In this document: piece after piece, positions 8,696 to 20,644 of the stretch | Position numbering within the stretch: the first letter of the stretch is position 1 | Layout of the letters: each line of letters begins with the position of its first letter | NCBI GenBank assembly: GCA_963204785.1 | Contig: CAUJHG010000080.1 | Span: forward strand, 1-64,000 | Source: Pseudomonadota bacterium | GTDB taxonomy: Bacteria; Pseudomonadota; Gammaproteobacteria; Burkholderiales; Burkholderiaceae_E | Reading direction: 5' to 3' | Length of the DNA stretch: 64,000 nucleotides | The notes under the pieces: generated by a model | Database searches by the model: none | What the model saw: the letters and a program-made list of their open reading frames with translations, nothing else | What the model was told of the DNA's origin: nothing | Program-made: the position numbers and the translations under genes

Positions 8696-11600
8696 GCCTC
8701 CTGGTGCGCAGCGGTGCGGCAGCGCGCGTGCGCGTTGCGCTGGCCGCGCTCGCGATCTTCTGGCTGACGACGGGCAGCGCGCTTGCGGAGCTGCCGGCCG
8801 CGCCCCGCGCTGCGGCGCTCGAGGCGGCGCTGGGGGGGCTCGCAGCGCGCAGGCTTCCCGAGGCCGAGCAGGCTGCCGCGAAGCAGGCGCTCGAGCAGGC
8901 GCTCGAGCAGCTCGCCGCAGCCGAGGACAGCGAGCGCCAGCTTGTGGCCCTGCGCAGGCAGCTCGACGAGGCGCCCGCACAGGTCGCCCAGGCGCAGCGC
9001 GAACGGCGTCGCCTCGAGTCGCGTGCGCCGGCCGCGGTGCAGCCGGATCCGGGCCTCGGGCTCGCTGCGCTGGAGAAGGCGTTCGCCGAGCGAAGCTCGA
9101 GGCTCGAGGACCTCCAGCATGCGCTCGGCGATGCCAACAGCCTGATCATCGGCGCCCAGACCCGCCCCGAGCGCGCGCAGGCCGAGATCGAGAAGAACCA
9201 GGCGCGCCTCGCGGAGATCTCGGAGCTCTTGCGCGCGGGGCGCGAAGGCGGTCGCGCCCTCACGCAGGAGCGACGCGACCTGCTCGCTGCGCAGGCGCGG
9301 GCGCTGGACGCAGCGAGCGCGCTGCGGCGCCAGCAGCTGGCCGGAAACGACCAGCTCCAGCAGCTCGGCCAGGCGCGTCGCGACCTGCTCCGCGCGCAGA
9401 TCGCGCGCGAGGAGCACGAGCTGCAGACGCTGGGCGTGGCGATCAACGACCTGCGTCGCGAGCGCTCCGAGAAGACCGTGGCAGAGCTCTCGAACGAGCT
9501 GCGCCGCAGCAGCTCGACGGGCGAGGGCGGGCTGCTGGTTCGCGAAGCCGAGGTGAACCATCGCCTCTCCGAGTTCCTGCTGCGCACCACCGATCAGCTC
9601 AACGACCTGACCCAGCGCAACATGCGGGCCCGCCAGCAGCTCGACGCGCTCACCCAGGCGGAGAAGACGCTCGAGGAGCAGATCAGCGTGCTGCACGGCA
9701 GCCTGCTGCTCAACAGGGTGCTCTACGAGCAGAAGCAGGCGCTGCCACGGCTGGACCTGGACCCTGCGCTGGCCGACCAGATCGCCGACCTGCGCCTGTA
9801 CCAGTTCGAGATCAATCGGCACCGCGAGCAGCTCGCCGATCCGGCCGCCTTCGCCGAGCGGCTGGTGGCGCAGGCGCGTGGCGAGGAGCTCGGCGAGGCC
9901 CAGCGCCGCGAGCTGCAGTCGCTGCTCGAGACGCGGGCCAGCCTGCTGGGCCGGATGAACCAGGAGCTGGGATCGCTGGTCAACGAGTCCTACGGGCTGC
10001 AGCTGAACCAGAAGCAGCTGAGCGCCACCGCGACCAGGGTGCGCGCGACTCTCGAAGAGCAGATGTTCTGGGCGCCGAGCAACCGGCCCCTCGACCTGCA
10101 GTGGTTCCGCGCGCTGCCGGACAGGCTCGAGCGGCAGTTCGCCGATATCGGCTGGAGCCTGATCGCCCGGGAGGTGCTCGACGGGCTGTGGGCGCGCCCG
10201 CTGATCGGCCTGGCCGGACTGTTCGTGCCGGTGCTGCTGCGTGCGCGGGCTGCGGAGATCCGGCGTCGGCTCGCGCGGCTGCACGTGGGCGTCGGCAACG
10301 CGCGTACCGACGACCAGCTGCGCACTCCGCGGGCGCTGCTGCTCGTGCTGCTTCTCGCGCTTCCGGGGCCGCTCGTCGTCTGGCTCGCGGGCGCCCTGCT
10401 CTCGATGCACGGACAGGGGATCAACCCCCTGATCGGGGCAGCGCTGTCGACGGCGGCGCTCGCCTGGCTGGTGTTCAGCACCGCGCGCCGGGTGCTGGCG
10501 CCGGGCGGGGTCGGCGAAATCCACTTCGGCTGGCCGGCATCCGATTGCGCAGCGAGTGCGCGGCGGATCCGACAGCTCGGCAGGGCGGTGCCGGTGCTCG
10601 CGGCGGTGGCGGCGTTCGCGCAGCAGCGTCCGGCCGCGCTCGCCGAGGATGCGGCAGGGCTGCTCCTGGTGCTCGTCTGCCTGGCGGCGATGGCCTGGCT
10701 GCTGGGCCACCTGCTCAGGGATCGCGGCCAGGAGCGTGATGCGCCGTGGCGGGCGCCGGCGAACCTCGCGCTCGCGGCGATGCCCCTGGCGCTGATCGCG
10801 ATCGTCGGTCTCGGCTACTACTACACGGCGCTGAAGCTGAGCGGGCGGCTGGTGGACACCCTGTACGTACTGTTCGCCTGGCAGCTGCTGCAGGCAGTCG
10901 GCCAGCGCAGCCTCGCCGTGGCGGCGCACCGGCTGGCGGCGCAGCGCGAGGTGCGCCGCCAGTCGTTGGCCGCGGCACGCAGCGAGAGCGACGAGACGGT
11001 CGCCCTCGAGGAGGCGCCGGTGCCCGACATCGCGCAGCTCAACCAGCAGTCGCTGCGGCTCATGCGCGTGCTCCTGCTCGGTGTGCTGGCCTTCGCCCTG
11101 TACCTGGTCTGGGCCGACGTGATCCCGCTCTTCTCCTACCTCGACAACGTGGCCCTGTACGAGTACAGCAGCGGCAGCGGCGACCGGACGGTGATGGTGC
11201 CGCTGAGCCTGCGCGAGCTGCTGGTGGCCGCGCTGATCGTGGTGGCAACCGCCGTCCTCGCGCGCAACATCCCCGGCCTGCTCGAAGTGCTGGTGCTGTC
11301 GCGCGTGCCGCTCGCGCAGGGCAGTGCCTACGCGATCACCACGCTTGCCTCCTACCTGGTCGGAGGCGTGGGGCTGGTGGCGGCGCTGTCCACGCTCGGC
11401 GTGAGCTGGGACAAGCTGCAGTGGCTGGTGGCGGCGCTGTCGGTCGGGCTTGGCTTCGGCATGCAGGAGATCTTCGCGAACTTCGTGTCGGGGCTGATCA
11501 TCCTGTTCGAGCGCCCGGTGCGCATCGGCGACGTCGTCACGATCGGCAATCTGTCGGGGACCGTGAGCCGGATCCAGATCCGGGCGACGACGATCACCGA

Positions 11601-12018
11601 CTTCGACCGCAAGGAGATCATCGTCCCGAACAAGACCTTCGTCACCGACCAGCTCGTGAACTGGACGCTCAGCGACACGATCACGCGGGTGAGGCTGAGG
11701 CTGGGCGTCGGCTACGGCTCGGATCTCGATCGGGTGCGCAGCCTGCTGCTGCAGATCGCGCGCGAGAACCCGCGGGTGCTCGCGGAGCCGGCGCCGGTCG
11801 TCGTCTTCAGGTCCTTCGGCGAGAGCACGCTCGATCACGAGATCTATCTGCACGTGCGCGAGCTGCGCGACCGCGACGCTGCGATCGACGAGGTCAACCG
11901 GCGCATCGACGAGCTGTTCGGTGCGGAGGGGATCGACATCGCGTTCAAGCAGCTCGACGTCCACATCCGCAGCGTCGAGGGCGCCGAGGCGCTGCTGCAG
12001 CGGCGCTCCGGGCCCTGA
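8692..12018 (+). CDS. MscK/KefA-like large mechanosensitive channel
   Basis: Signal peptide, long coiled coil, multiple TMs, MscS core (WLVAALSVGLGFGMQEIFANFVSGLIILFERPVRIGD). Probable TTG start overlapping arsC stop; GTG at 8704 is an alternative. Confidence 0.85.
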   Translation: MSLLVRSGAAARVRVALAALAIFWLTTGSALAELPAAPRAAALEAALGGLAARRLPEAEQAAAKQALEQALEQLAAAEDSERQLVALRRQLDEAPAQVAQAQRERRRLESRAPAAVQPDPGLGLAALEKAFAERSSRLEDLQHALGDANSLIIGAQTRPERAQAEIEKNQARLAEISELLRAGREGGRALTQERRDLLAAQARALDAASALRRQQLAGNDQLQQLGQARRDLLRAQIAREEHELQTLGVAINDLRRERSEKTVAELSNELRRSSSTGEGGLLVREAEVNHRLSEFLLRTTDQLNDLTQRNMRARQQLDALTQAEKTLEEQISVLHGSLLLNRVLYEQKQALPRLDLDPALADQIADLRLYQFEINRHREQLADPAAFAERLVAQARGEELGEAQRRELQSLLETRASLLGRMNQELGSLVNESYGLQLNQKQLSATATRVRATLEEQMFWAPSNRPLDLQWFRALPDRLERQFADIGWSLIAREVLDGLWARPLIGLAGLFVPVLLRARAAEIRRRLARLHVGVGNARTDDQLRTPRALLLVLLLALPGPLVVWLAGALLSMHGQGINPLIGAALSTAALAWLVFSTARRVLAPGGVGEIHFGWPASDCAASARRIRQLGRAVPVLAAVAAFAQQRPAALAEDAAGLLLVLVCLAAMAWLLGHLLRDRGQERDAPWRAPANLALAAMPLALIAIVGLGYYYTALKLSGRLVDTLYVLFAWQLLQAVGQRSLAVAAHRLAAQREVRRQSLAAARSESDETVALEEAPVPDIAQLNQQSLRLMRVLLLGVLAFALYLVWADVIPLFSYLDNVALYEYSSGSGDRTVMVPLSLRELLVAALIVVATAVLARNIPGLLEVLVLSRVPLAQGSAYAITTLASYLVGGVGLVAALSTLGVSWDKLQWLVAALSVGLGFGMQEIFANFVSGLIILFERPVRIGDVVTIGNLSGTVSRIQIRATTITDFDRKEIIVPNKTFVTDQLVNWTLSDTITRVRLRLGVGYGSDLDRVRSLLLQIARENPRVLAEPAPVVVFRSFGESTLDHEIYLHVRELRDRDAAIDEVNRRIDELFGAEGIDIAFKQLDVHIRSVEGAEALLQRRSGP

Positions 12019-12183
12019 GGCGAGCACAGGCCGCAAGGGCTCGTCGCAGCTGCCCGAACGGCGCACGGCTCTCGGCGATCGGAAGCCTGCGTCCTGCCCG
12101 GGATGCGGGCCCGCGCTATCATCGACCCTCCTCCGTTCCGTCCCGATGCGTTCCGGCCCCTGCGGCCGGCCGCGTTTCCTGAG

Positions 12184-12837
12184 ATGCCGACCAAGACTTC
12201 TCCTGCCGTTGCCCAGGACCCGGCGGTCCGCCTGGTGGCGTCGTGCCGCCTGCCCACGCCCTGGGCAGTGTTCGAGCTGCATGGCTTCGAGGAGATCGCC
12301 AGCGGCCGCGAACACGTCGCCCTGACCCTCGGCGACCTGTCCGACGGCGCTCCGGTGCTCGCGCGGATGCACTCCGAGTGCCTGACCGGCGACGCGCTGC
12401 ACAGCCTGCGCTGCGACTGCGGCGCCCAGCTCGAGGCAGCGCTGGCTGCGATCGCTGCCGAGGGGCGCGGCGCGCTGCTCTACCTGCGCCAGGAGGGGAG
12501 GGGAATCGGCCTGCTGAACAAGATCCGCGCCTACCGCCTGCAGGACGCCGGCGCCGACACCGTCGAGGCCAACCACCAGCTCGGGCTCGCCGCCGATCTG
12601 CGCAGCTACGAGGCAGCCGCGGAGATGTTCGAGCTGCTCGGCGTGCATCGCCTGCGGCTGATGACCAACAATCCGCGCAAGATCCGTGCGCTCGAGGAGC
12701 GGGGGATCGAGATCACCGAGCGCATGCCGCTGCAGATCCCGCCGAATCCGCACAACCTCGGATACCTGCGCACCAAGGCCAGCCGGCTGGGGCACATGCT
12801 GGGGGCGGTCGCTTCGCTGGACGAATCCGCGCCCTGA
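12184..12837 (+). CDS. ribA: GTP cyclohydrolase II
   Basis: [52 protein letters not shown] motifs. Confidence 0.92.
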   Translation: MPTKTSPAVAQDPAVRLVASCRLPTPWAVFELHGFEEIASGREHVALTLGDLSDGAPVLARMHSECLTGDALHSLRCDCGAQLEAALAAIAAEGRGALLYLRQEGRGIGLLNKIRAYRLQDAGADTVEANHQLGLAADLRSYEAAAEMFELLGVHRLRLMTNNPRKIRALEERGIEITERMPLQIPPNPHNLGYLRTKASRLGHMLGAVASLDESAP

Positions 12838-13036
12838 GCAGCGCGGGCCGGCGCGGGCGGCCGGGCAGGCACCCCCTTCGGTTCAACCGGGCGCCTCGCC
12901 AGCCGACGGGACGGGCTGTGCGGGCCACCGGCGCTGCGGCGGGCAACATCCGCTTGCAATTTCGCACCCGACCTTACGCGACGGCCCGCGAAGCGTCGCA
13001 TCCGATCGGCGATACTCGGCATTCCATCGACCAGCC

Positions 13037-14518
13037 GTGAGCGATCCGCACTTGAGCTTTATTCCACAGGAAGCTTCGGACGGCGCGCAGGCGCAGCGCC
13101 CTGGCCTGCGCGCCGCGCTCGCCCTGGCCGTCACGACGGTGCTTGCCGGCTGCGCGGCGACCGGGCCGCAGTACCAGCCGCCGCCGATGGCGGCGCCCGT
13201 CGCGTGGGCGCAGGCATCGGCGGTGCAGGCCGCGGCGCCCGCGGACCATGGCCAGGTCGACCCGACGCACTCCGGGCTGGCGTCCTGGTGGCGGCATTTC
13301 GACGATCCCCTGCTCGACGATCTGGTCGCCAGCGCGCTCGTCGACAACCCGGACCTGCGCTCGGCGATGGCGCGCGTCGGGCAGGCGCGCGCGCAGCGCG
13401 GCCTGGCCGAGGCGGGCTTCTCGCCCAGCGTCGGCGCGAGCGCCTCGGTGCGCGACTCCAAGGCTTCGGGCGGCAGCTCCACCACCTCCTACGGTCTCGG
13501 CGTGGATGCGAGCTGGGAGATCGACCTCTTCGGTCGACTGCGCAGTGGGCTGGAGGCGGCCGACGCCGACCTGCAGGCCAGCGCCGCCCGCCTGGGCTCC
13601 GCACAGGCCTCGCTGGCCGCGGAGGTCGCGCAGACCTACGTCGAGCTGCGTGCAATCCAGGCGCGGCTGGACGTCGCGCAGCGCAACCTCGCGACCCAGC
13701 AGGAGACGCTCCAGCTCACCCGGTGGCGCGCCCAGGCAGGGCTGGTCGGCTCCCTGGACGTCGAGCAGGCGCGTGCCACGGTCGAGCAGACCCGGGCGCA
13801 GCTGCCGGCGCTGCGCTCGAGCCTCGGACAGGCACGCCATCGCCTGTCGGTGCTGACCGGGCAGGCGCCCGCCGCGCTGGATGCGAAGCTTGCGCAGTCT
13901 GCGCCGATCCCGCGGGCGCCTTTCGCGGCTGCGCTCGCGATCCCGGCCGAGGTCCTGCGCCAGCGTCCGGACGTGCATGCGGCGGAACGCAGCCTGGCCG
14001 CCGAGACTGCCCGGGTCGGGCAGGCGCAGGCCGCACGCTGGCCGGGGCTGACGCTTGGCGGGTCGCTCGGTCTGCAGGCCTTGAGCCTGGGCGGACTCAC
14101 CTCCGGCGGTGCAACGGTGCGCTCGCTCGCGGCGAGCCTGGCGGCGACCGTGTTCGACGGCGGCCGGCTGCGCCGCCAGGTGGAGATCCGCAGCGCGGTG
14201 CAGGAGCAGGCGCTGGCCGCGTACGAGGGCACGGTGCTCGCCGCGCTCGAGGAGGTGGAGAACGCGCTGCTCTCGGTGGCCTCCGATCGCGACCGGGCCG
14301 AGGCGCTCGAAGCCGCGGCGCAGGCTGCGAGCAACGCGGCGCTGCTGGCGCGGCAGCGCTACGCATCCGGGCTGGTCGATTTCCAGGCGGTGCTGGACTC
14401 CTCGCGCACCGTGCTCTCGGCCGAGGATGCGCTGGCCACCGGCCGGGCGAACGGGGCGCTCTCGATGGTGCGCTTGTACAAGGCGCTCGGCGGCGGCTGG
14501 TCCGCCGGGCAGCAGTGA
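13037..14518 (+). CDS. NodT/OprM-type outer-membrane efflux lipoprotein
   Basis: Lipobox TTVLAGCAATGPQYQPP and TolC repeats (VLRQRPDVHAAERSLAAETARVG). Start GTG is tentative. Confidence 0.85.
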   Translation: MSDPHLSFIPQEASDGAQAQRPGLRAALALAVTTVLAGCAATGPQYQPPPMAAPVAWAQASAVQAAAPADHGQVDPTHSGLASWWRHFDDPLLDDLVASALVDNPDLRSAMARVGQARAQRGLAEAGFSPSVGASASVRDSKASGGSSTTSYGLGVDASWEIDLFGRLRSGLEAADADLQASAARLGSAQASLAAEVAQTYVELRAIQARLDVAQRNLATQQETLQLTRWRAQAGLVGSLDVEQARATVEQTRAQLPALRSSLGQARHRLSVLTGQAPAALDAKLAQSAPIPRAPFAAALAIPAEVLRQRPDVHAAERSLAAETARVGQAQAARWPGLTLGGSLGLQALSLGGLTSGGATVRSLAASLAATVFDGGRLRRQVEIRSAVQEQALAAYEGTVLAALEEVENALLSVASDRDRAEALEAAAQAASNAALLARQRYASGLVDFQAVLDSSRTVLSAEDALATGRANGALSMVRLYKALGGGWSAGQQ

Positions 14519-14528
14519 AGGCGAGGCG

Positions 14529-15952
14529 ATGACGAATCCGAACGGAGGAACTCCGGCTGCGAACGCCCAGGGCGCCGGCGGGATCGAGGACCTGCTCGGC
14601 GCGGGCGCAGCACGTCCGTGGTGGCGCAGGCCCGGGCCCTGGGTGGCCCTGGTGCTGGTGCTCGCGGTGCTTGCCGGCTGGGCGCTCTGGCAGCAGCGGC
14701 GCAGCCAGGCCTCGATGCCGGTCTACCTGAGCGAGCCGGTGACCCGGGGAGACCTCACCGTGACGGTCACCGCCAACGGCACGCTCCAGCCCACACGTGC
14801 CGTCAACGTCGGCAGCGAACTCTCGGGAACGGTCGCGCGGGTCCTGGTCGACGTGAACGACCGGGTCACGCGCGGGCAGGTGCTCGCCGAACTCGACACT
14901 GCCAAGCTGGGCGACCAGATCCGCCGCTCGCGCGCCTCGGTGCTGTCGGCGCAGGCCAGGGTCGCGCAGACCGCGGCCACGGTGAAGGAGGCGCAGGCGA
15001 ACCAGGCGCGGATGGAGGAAGTCGCGCGCCTGTCGGGCGGGAAGGTGCCTTCGCAGGCGGAGCTGGATTCCGCGCGCGCTGCGGTCGAGCGCGCGCTGGC
15101 CGATGCGGCCGTGGCGAAGGCCAGCGTCGCCGATGCGCAGGCCGCGCTCAGCGTCGACGAGACCAACCTGCGCAAGGCATCGATCCGCTCGCCGATCGAC
15201 GGCGTCGTGCTCACGCGTTCGGTCGATCCCGGCAACGCGGTGGCGGCCTCGCTGCAGGCGGTGACCCTGTTCAACATCGCCGAGGACCTGACCAGGATGA
15301 AGCTGCAGGTCAACGTCGACGAGGCCGACGTCGGGCAGGTGCGCGAGGGGCAGTCGGCCGAGTTCACGGTCAGCGCCTGGCCCAACCGGCGCTACCCGGC
15401 GAAGATCGTGCGGGTCGGCTACGGATCGACCACCAAGGACAACGTCGTGTCCTACCTGGCGGACCTCGAGGTGGGCAACGACGACCTGTCGCTGCGGCCG
15501 GGAATGACCGCGACCGCGACGATCACCGCCACTCACCGTTCAGGCGTGCTGCTGGTGCCCAATGCCGCGCTGCGCTTCACGCCGGCGGCGACCGGGCAGG
15601 CGGGGCCGGCTCTTGCGGCTGCCGACGCGGGCGCAGCGGGCGGCAGGCCTGCGGCCGGCAACGGGCAGGCCCCGGCAGGAACTGCGCGCCAGGGAGCATC
15701 CGGACAGGGCGGCAGCGCTGGCGGGGACAGCTTCGTCTCGAAGCTGATGCCGCGCTTCCCCCGGAGCGGTGCGCGTCGCGCGGGCGGCGCGAGCACCTCG
15801 AGCGCGCGTCAGGTCTGGGTGCTTCGCGACGGGCAGCCGGTTGCTGTAGCGCTCACCCCGGGAGTCAGCGACGGGCGCTTCACCGAGGTGGCCGCCGGCG
15901 GACCTGCCGAGGGCGAGCGCGTGATCGTCGAGCAGACGGCAGGAAACGCGCG

Positions 15953-15956
<4 letters not shown>
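14529..15956 (+). CDS. MacA/HlyD-type periplasmic adaptor protein
   Basis: Single N-terminal TM, VTVTANGTLQPTRAVNVGSELSGTV, lipoyl and coiled-coil regions; Ala/Gly-rich C-terminal insert. Confidence 0.88.
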
Positions 15957-16704
<748 letters not shown>

Positions 16705-16708
<4 letters not shown>

Positions 16709-17913
16709 TCTGGAACTCGCTGCTGCTCGCGCTGCGGGCGATCCGGCGCAACCTGCTGCGCTCCTTCCTCACCATCCTGGGAATCGTGATCGGCGTGAGC
16801 GCGGTGATCACGATGGTCACCCTGGGCAACGGCGCGACCCAGGCGGTCAAGGACCAGATCTCCAGCCTGGGCAGCAACCTGCTGCAGGTTCGTCCGGGCC
16901 AGCGGCTGGGCCCGGGCGCGGGCGCCGCCGGCGCGCCGACCTTCGTCGAGGCGGACGTCGAGGCGATCGCAACGCAGATCGGCGGCGTGCGCGCGGTGGC
17001 GCCCGAGGTGCGCAGCGGCGTCACCGTGATCCACGGTGCGCGCAACTGGTCCACCGTGGTCACCGGCACCACCAACGACTACTTCCGGATCGGCAACTGG
17101 CGCATCGCCTCGGGGCGCGGCTTCGAGCCGGGCGAGGAGCGCGCTGGCGCCGCGGTCTGCGTGATCGGCGCGACGGTGCGACGCGAGCTGTTCGGCGCCC
17201 AGGACCCGCTCGGGCAGCATGTGCGCATCAAGCAGTTCTCCTGCCAGGTGGTGGGCCTGCTCGCCTCGAAGGGGCAGGGCGCGATGGGCTCCGACCAGGA
17301 CGACCTGGTGGTGCTGCCGCTGCGCACTGTGCAGCGGCGCGTCACCGGCAGCACGCGGATCAACACCCTGCTGGTGTCGATGAACGAGGGCACCGACGCC
17401 GACAGCGTCAAGGAGAGCCTGCGTCTGCTGCTGCGCGAGCGGCGCAAGCTCGGCGACAACGAGGACGACAACTTCAACGTCCTCGACACCCGGCAGATCG
17501 CCGACGCGATGTCCGGGACCACCCAGGTGATGACCACCCTGCTGGGCGCAGTGGCCGCGGTGAGCCTGCTGGTGGGCGGAATCGGGATCATGAACATCAT
17601 GCTGGTCAGCGTCACCGAGCGCACCCGCGAGGTGGGGATCCGCCTGGCGATCGGTGCGCTCGAGCGCGAGGTGCTGCTTCAGTTCCTGATCGAGGCGGTG
17701 GTGCTGGCGGCCTTCGGCGGGCTGGCCGGCCTGGCGCTGGCCGCGGTGGCCTCGGCAGTGCTCGCGCGGCTGATGCAGGTGCCCCTGCTCTTCGACCCAA
17801 CGATCAACCTGGTGTCCTTCGCGTTCTCGGCGCTGATCGGCGTGGTGTTCGGCTACTTTCCGGCGCGAAGGGCTGCGCGCCTGGACCCGATCGAGGCGCT
17901 GCGGCACGAGTAG
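16705..17913 (+). CDS. MacB-like ABC permease
   Basis: N-terminal TM plus FtsX C-terminus (NIMLVSVTERTREVGIRLAIGA, YFPARRAARLDPIEALRHE). Confidence 0.92.
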
Positions 17914-18119
17914 CGGCGGTCTCCACCGTCACGACGGCGCTGGCGCGATTTCCGGACCACCGCTGCCGACGCGCTGCAGTCCGAACGGTTAGGCTGCTGA
18001 CCCTGCCCCGCAGCACGCCATTGCAGTCGCGCTCGCGCCCGCTGCGGGCCCCTTGTGTTCGCTCGGCCGCCTCACCGAGCGGTTCGCGCAATCAGACAGA
18101 ACCAGGAGTCACCAGGGCC

Positions 18120-19292
18120 ATGAGATTCGCCAAGCTCACCCGCATCGCAGCCGCGGTCGTGCTCGCCTCGGCGGCCAGCGTCGCCGGCGCCGCCGACGAC
18201 GAGATCCGCCTCGGCAACACCGTCCCCTACAGTGGCCCTGCCTCCTTCTACGGCATGGTCGGCCACGCCACCGTCGCCTACTTCGCCAAGATCAACGACG
18301 AGGGCGGGATCAACGGCCGCAAGGTCAAGGTCATCAGCCTGGACGACGCGCTGCAGCCGCCCAAGACGGTCGAGCAGGTGCGCAAGATGGTCGAGCAGGA
18401 CGAGGTGCACGCGATCGTGAACCAGGTCGGCACCGCTGCGGCCTCGTCGGTGCGCAAGTACCTGAATGCCAAGAAGGTGCCGCAGCTCTTCGTGCAGGCG
18501 GGCTCGCACAACTTCCAGCAGCCCAAGGAGTTCCCGTACAGCACCTCGGCGCTGATGAACTACACCTTCGAGGCGAAGGTCTACGGCAAGCAGATCCTCG
18601 AGGCGAACCCGAACGCGAAGATCGGCATCCTCTACCAGAACGACGACTACGGGAAGGACTACCTGAACGGCCTGAAGTCCTCGGCGGGCAAGGCGCTGAT
18701 CTCCGAGATCACCTACGAGCAGACCGACCCGACGGTGGATTCCCAGGTGCTCGCGCTCAAGAGCGCTGGAGTGGACACCATCCTGCTGGCCGCCTATTCG
18801 AAGCAGGTGAGCCAGGCGCTGCGCAAGATGGACGACCTGAACTGGAAGCCCACGGTCTACATCAGCCACGTGTCCACGCAGGTGCACCCGACGCTGTCCA
18901 ACGTGGGCCTGGACAAGGTGGTCGGCGTGATGAGCGCCGCGGTCATCAAGGACCCCTCCGACTCCAGCTGGCACAACGATGCCGACTACAAGGAGTACGT
19001 GGCCTGGATGAAGAAGTACTACCCGAACGGCGACATCAACAACTCGAGCAATGCCTCGGTGCTTGCGAGCAGCACTGCGATCGCGCACGTGCTGAGGTCT
19101 GCCGGCAACGACCTGAGCCGCGAGAACATCCTGAAGCAGATGACCCAGCTGAAGGACTTCACCGCACCGATGATGCTGCCCGGCATCGCGATGAACATGT
19201 CGGCTGACAACTACAACCTGTACCGTAAGATCCAGCTGATGCGCTTCGACGGCAAGCGCTGGGTCCCGCTGGGCAAGCCGGTCGGGGAGTGA
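18120..19292 (+). CDS. Branched-chain amino-acid-type ABC transporter substrate-binding protein
   Basis: Signal peptide, then DDEIRLGNTVPYSGPASFYGMVGHATVAYFAKINDEGGINGRKV (LivJ-like periplasmic binding fold). Confidence 0.88.
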   Translation: MRFAKLTRIAAAVVLASAASVAGAADDEIRLGNTVPYSGPASFYGMVGHATVAYFAKINDEGGINGRKVKVISLDDALQPPKTVEQVRKMVEQDEVHAIVNQVGTAAASSVRKYLNAKKVPQLFVQAGSHNFQQPKEFPYSTSALMNYTFEAKVYGKQILEANPNAKIGILYQNDDYGKDYLNGLKSSAGKALISEITYEQTDPTVDSQVLALKSAGVDTILLAAYSKQVSQALRKMDDLNWKPTVYISHVSTQVHPTLSNVGLDKVVGVMSAAVIKDPSDSSWHNDADYKEYVAWMKKYYPNGDINNSSNASVLASSTAIAHVLRSAGNDLSRENILKQMTQLKDFTAPMMLPGIAMNMSADNYNLYRKIQLMRFDGKRWVPLGKPVGE

Positions 19293-19297
19293 TGTTC

Positions 19298-19328
19298 CCG
19301 GGGCGGCGGCCCTGGGCCGCCGCCCCGG
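19298..19328 (+). terminator. Strong GC-only stem-loop downstream of the substrate-binding protein gene (no U tract)
   Basis: ccggggcggcggcc-ctg-ggccgccgccccgg: perfect 14-bp stem, 3-nt loop, 5 nt after the stop codon. Confidence 0.5.
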
Positions 19329-19395
19329 ACCGGTACCCTCGGGTCGCCGCCGTCACGTGCCTGCGCACCCGAGAGCGCGAAACCAGGAGAATCCG

Positions 19396-19821
19396 ATGGC
19401 CAGTTCCGCTGCTTCCAGCACCGCCCGCGATGACCTGGGCCGGCTCGTCCTGCGCCTGACGATCGGCCTGCTGATCCTGCTGCACGGAATCGCCAAGCTC
19501 GGCGGCAACCTCGACTGGATCAGCGCAATGCTCGGCAAGGCCGGGCTCCCGGCCGCGCTCGCCTATGGCGTCTATCTAGGGGAGCTCGTCGCGCCGCTAC
19601 TGCTGGTGGCGGGCGTGTACACCCGGGTCGCGGCGCTGGTGATCGTGGTCAACATGCTGTTCGCGATCGGGCTCGTGCACATGGGGCACATCGGAACGCT
19701 GACCGAGGTCGGCGCCTGGGGAATCGAGACCCAGGCGCTGTTCCTCTTCGGGGCCCTGGCGATCGTGCTGCTCGGTGCAGGCCGCTACAGCCTCGGTGGC
19801 GCGCGCGGTCGCTGCAACTGA
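19396..19821 (+). CDS. DoxX-family membrane protein
   Basis: LTIGLLILLHGIAKLGG and four predicted TM segments. Confidence 0.82.
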   Translation: MASSAASSTARDDLGRLVLRLTIGLLILLHGIAKLGGNLDWISAMLGKAGLPAALAYGVYLGELVAPLLLVAGVYTRVAALVIVVNMLFAIGLVHMGHIGTLTEVGAWGIETQALFLFGALAIVLLGAGRYSLGGARGRCN

Positions 19822-19920
19822 CTCGCGGCGCGCAGCAGCGCGCCAGCTGTCCGTGCGCGCAGCCGCCGGGCTCCGCGCGCACCTGGGCGCCACCCGCGGG
19901 GGCGCACCCCCGCAGCGGCC

Positions 19921-20394
19921 TCAAGCTTCGCCCATCATGCTCTGCTGGTAGTTCTGCAGGCCGACGCGCTCGATCAGCTCGAGCTGCGTCTCGAGCCAGT
20001 CGATGTGCTCTTCGGTGTCATCGAGGATGCGCTGCAGCAGCGCGCGCGAGACGTAGTCGCGCACGCTCTCGCAGTGGGCGATCCCGTCGCGCACCGTTTC
20101 GCGCGCAGCGGTCTCGAGCTTCAGGTCACAGGCGAGGATCTCCGGGGTGTCCTCGCCGATCAGCAGCTTGTGCAGATCCTGCAGGTTGGGCAGGCCGCCG
20201 AGCATCAGGATGCGCTCGATCAGCAGGTCGGCGTGCTTCATCTCGCCGATCGATTCCTCGTACTCCTTCTTCCCGAGCGCGCGCAGCCCCCAGTGGCCGA
20301 GCATCCGCGAGTGCAGGAAATACTGGTTGATCGCGCTGAGCTCGTTCTTCAGCTGCGCGTTCAGGTGCGCGATCACCTTGGCGTCGCCCTTCAT
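19921..20394 (-). CDS. bfr: Bacterioferritin
   Basis: [36 protein letters not shown]; ferritin ligand residues. Confidence 0.95.
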   Translation of the reverse strand: MKGDAKVIAHLNAQLKNELSAINQYFLHSRMLGHWGLRALGKKEYEESIGEMKHADLLIERILMLGGLPNLQDLHKLLIGEDTPEILACDLKLETAARETVRDGIAHCESVRDYVSRALLQRILDDTEEHIDWLETQLELIERVGLQNYQQSMMGEA

Positions 20395-20434
20395 GTTCCC
20401 TCCCGATGTTACGGACCTCGACCCAGGGAGGGTA

Positions 20435-20644
20435 TCACCCGAGCGCGCTGCGCCGCAGTTCGGCCGCCGCCATCCCGGTGCCTGCCGCGTGCGCCGCGAG
20501 CAGCTCGTGCACCGAGGATTCGCAACTGCCGCAGCAGGTCGATACGCCGGTCTCGAACTGCAGTTCGTCGAAGGAACTGGCGCCGGAGGCGATCGATTCG
20601 CGAAGCTGGCGGTCGTTGAGCGACTTGCAGATGCAGATGATCAT
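20435..20644 (-). CDS. bfd: Bacterioferritin-associated ferredoxin
   Basis: [21 protein letters not shown]...[15 protein letters not shown]; Cys-X-Cys and CCGSC [2Fe-2S] ligands; directly upstream of bfr. Confidence 0.9.
   Translation of the reverse strand: MIICICKSLNDRQLRESIASGASSFDELQFETGVSTCCGSCESSVHELLAAHAAGTGMAAAELRRSALG

Noticed and set aside
8374-12795. 1473-aa minus-strand ORF opposite the MscK-like and ribA genes
   Set aside because: Same antisense artefact; spans several well-supported genes and shows no domain motifs.
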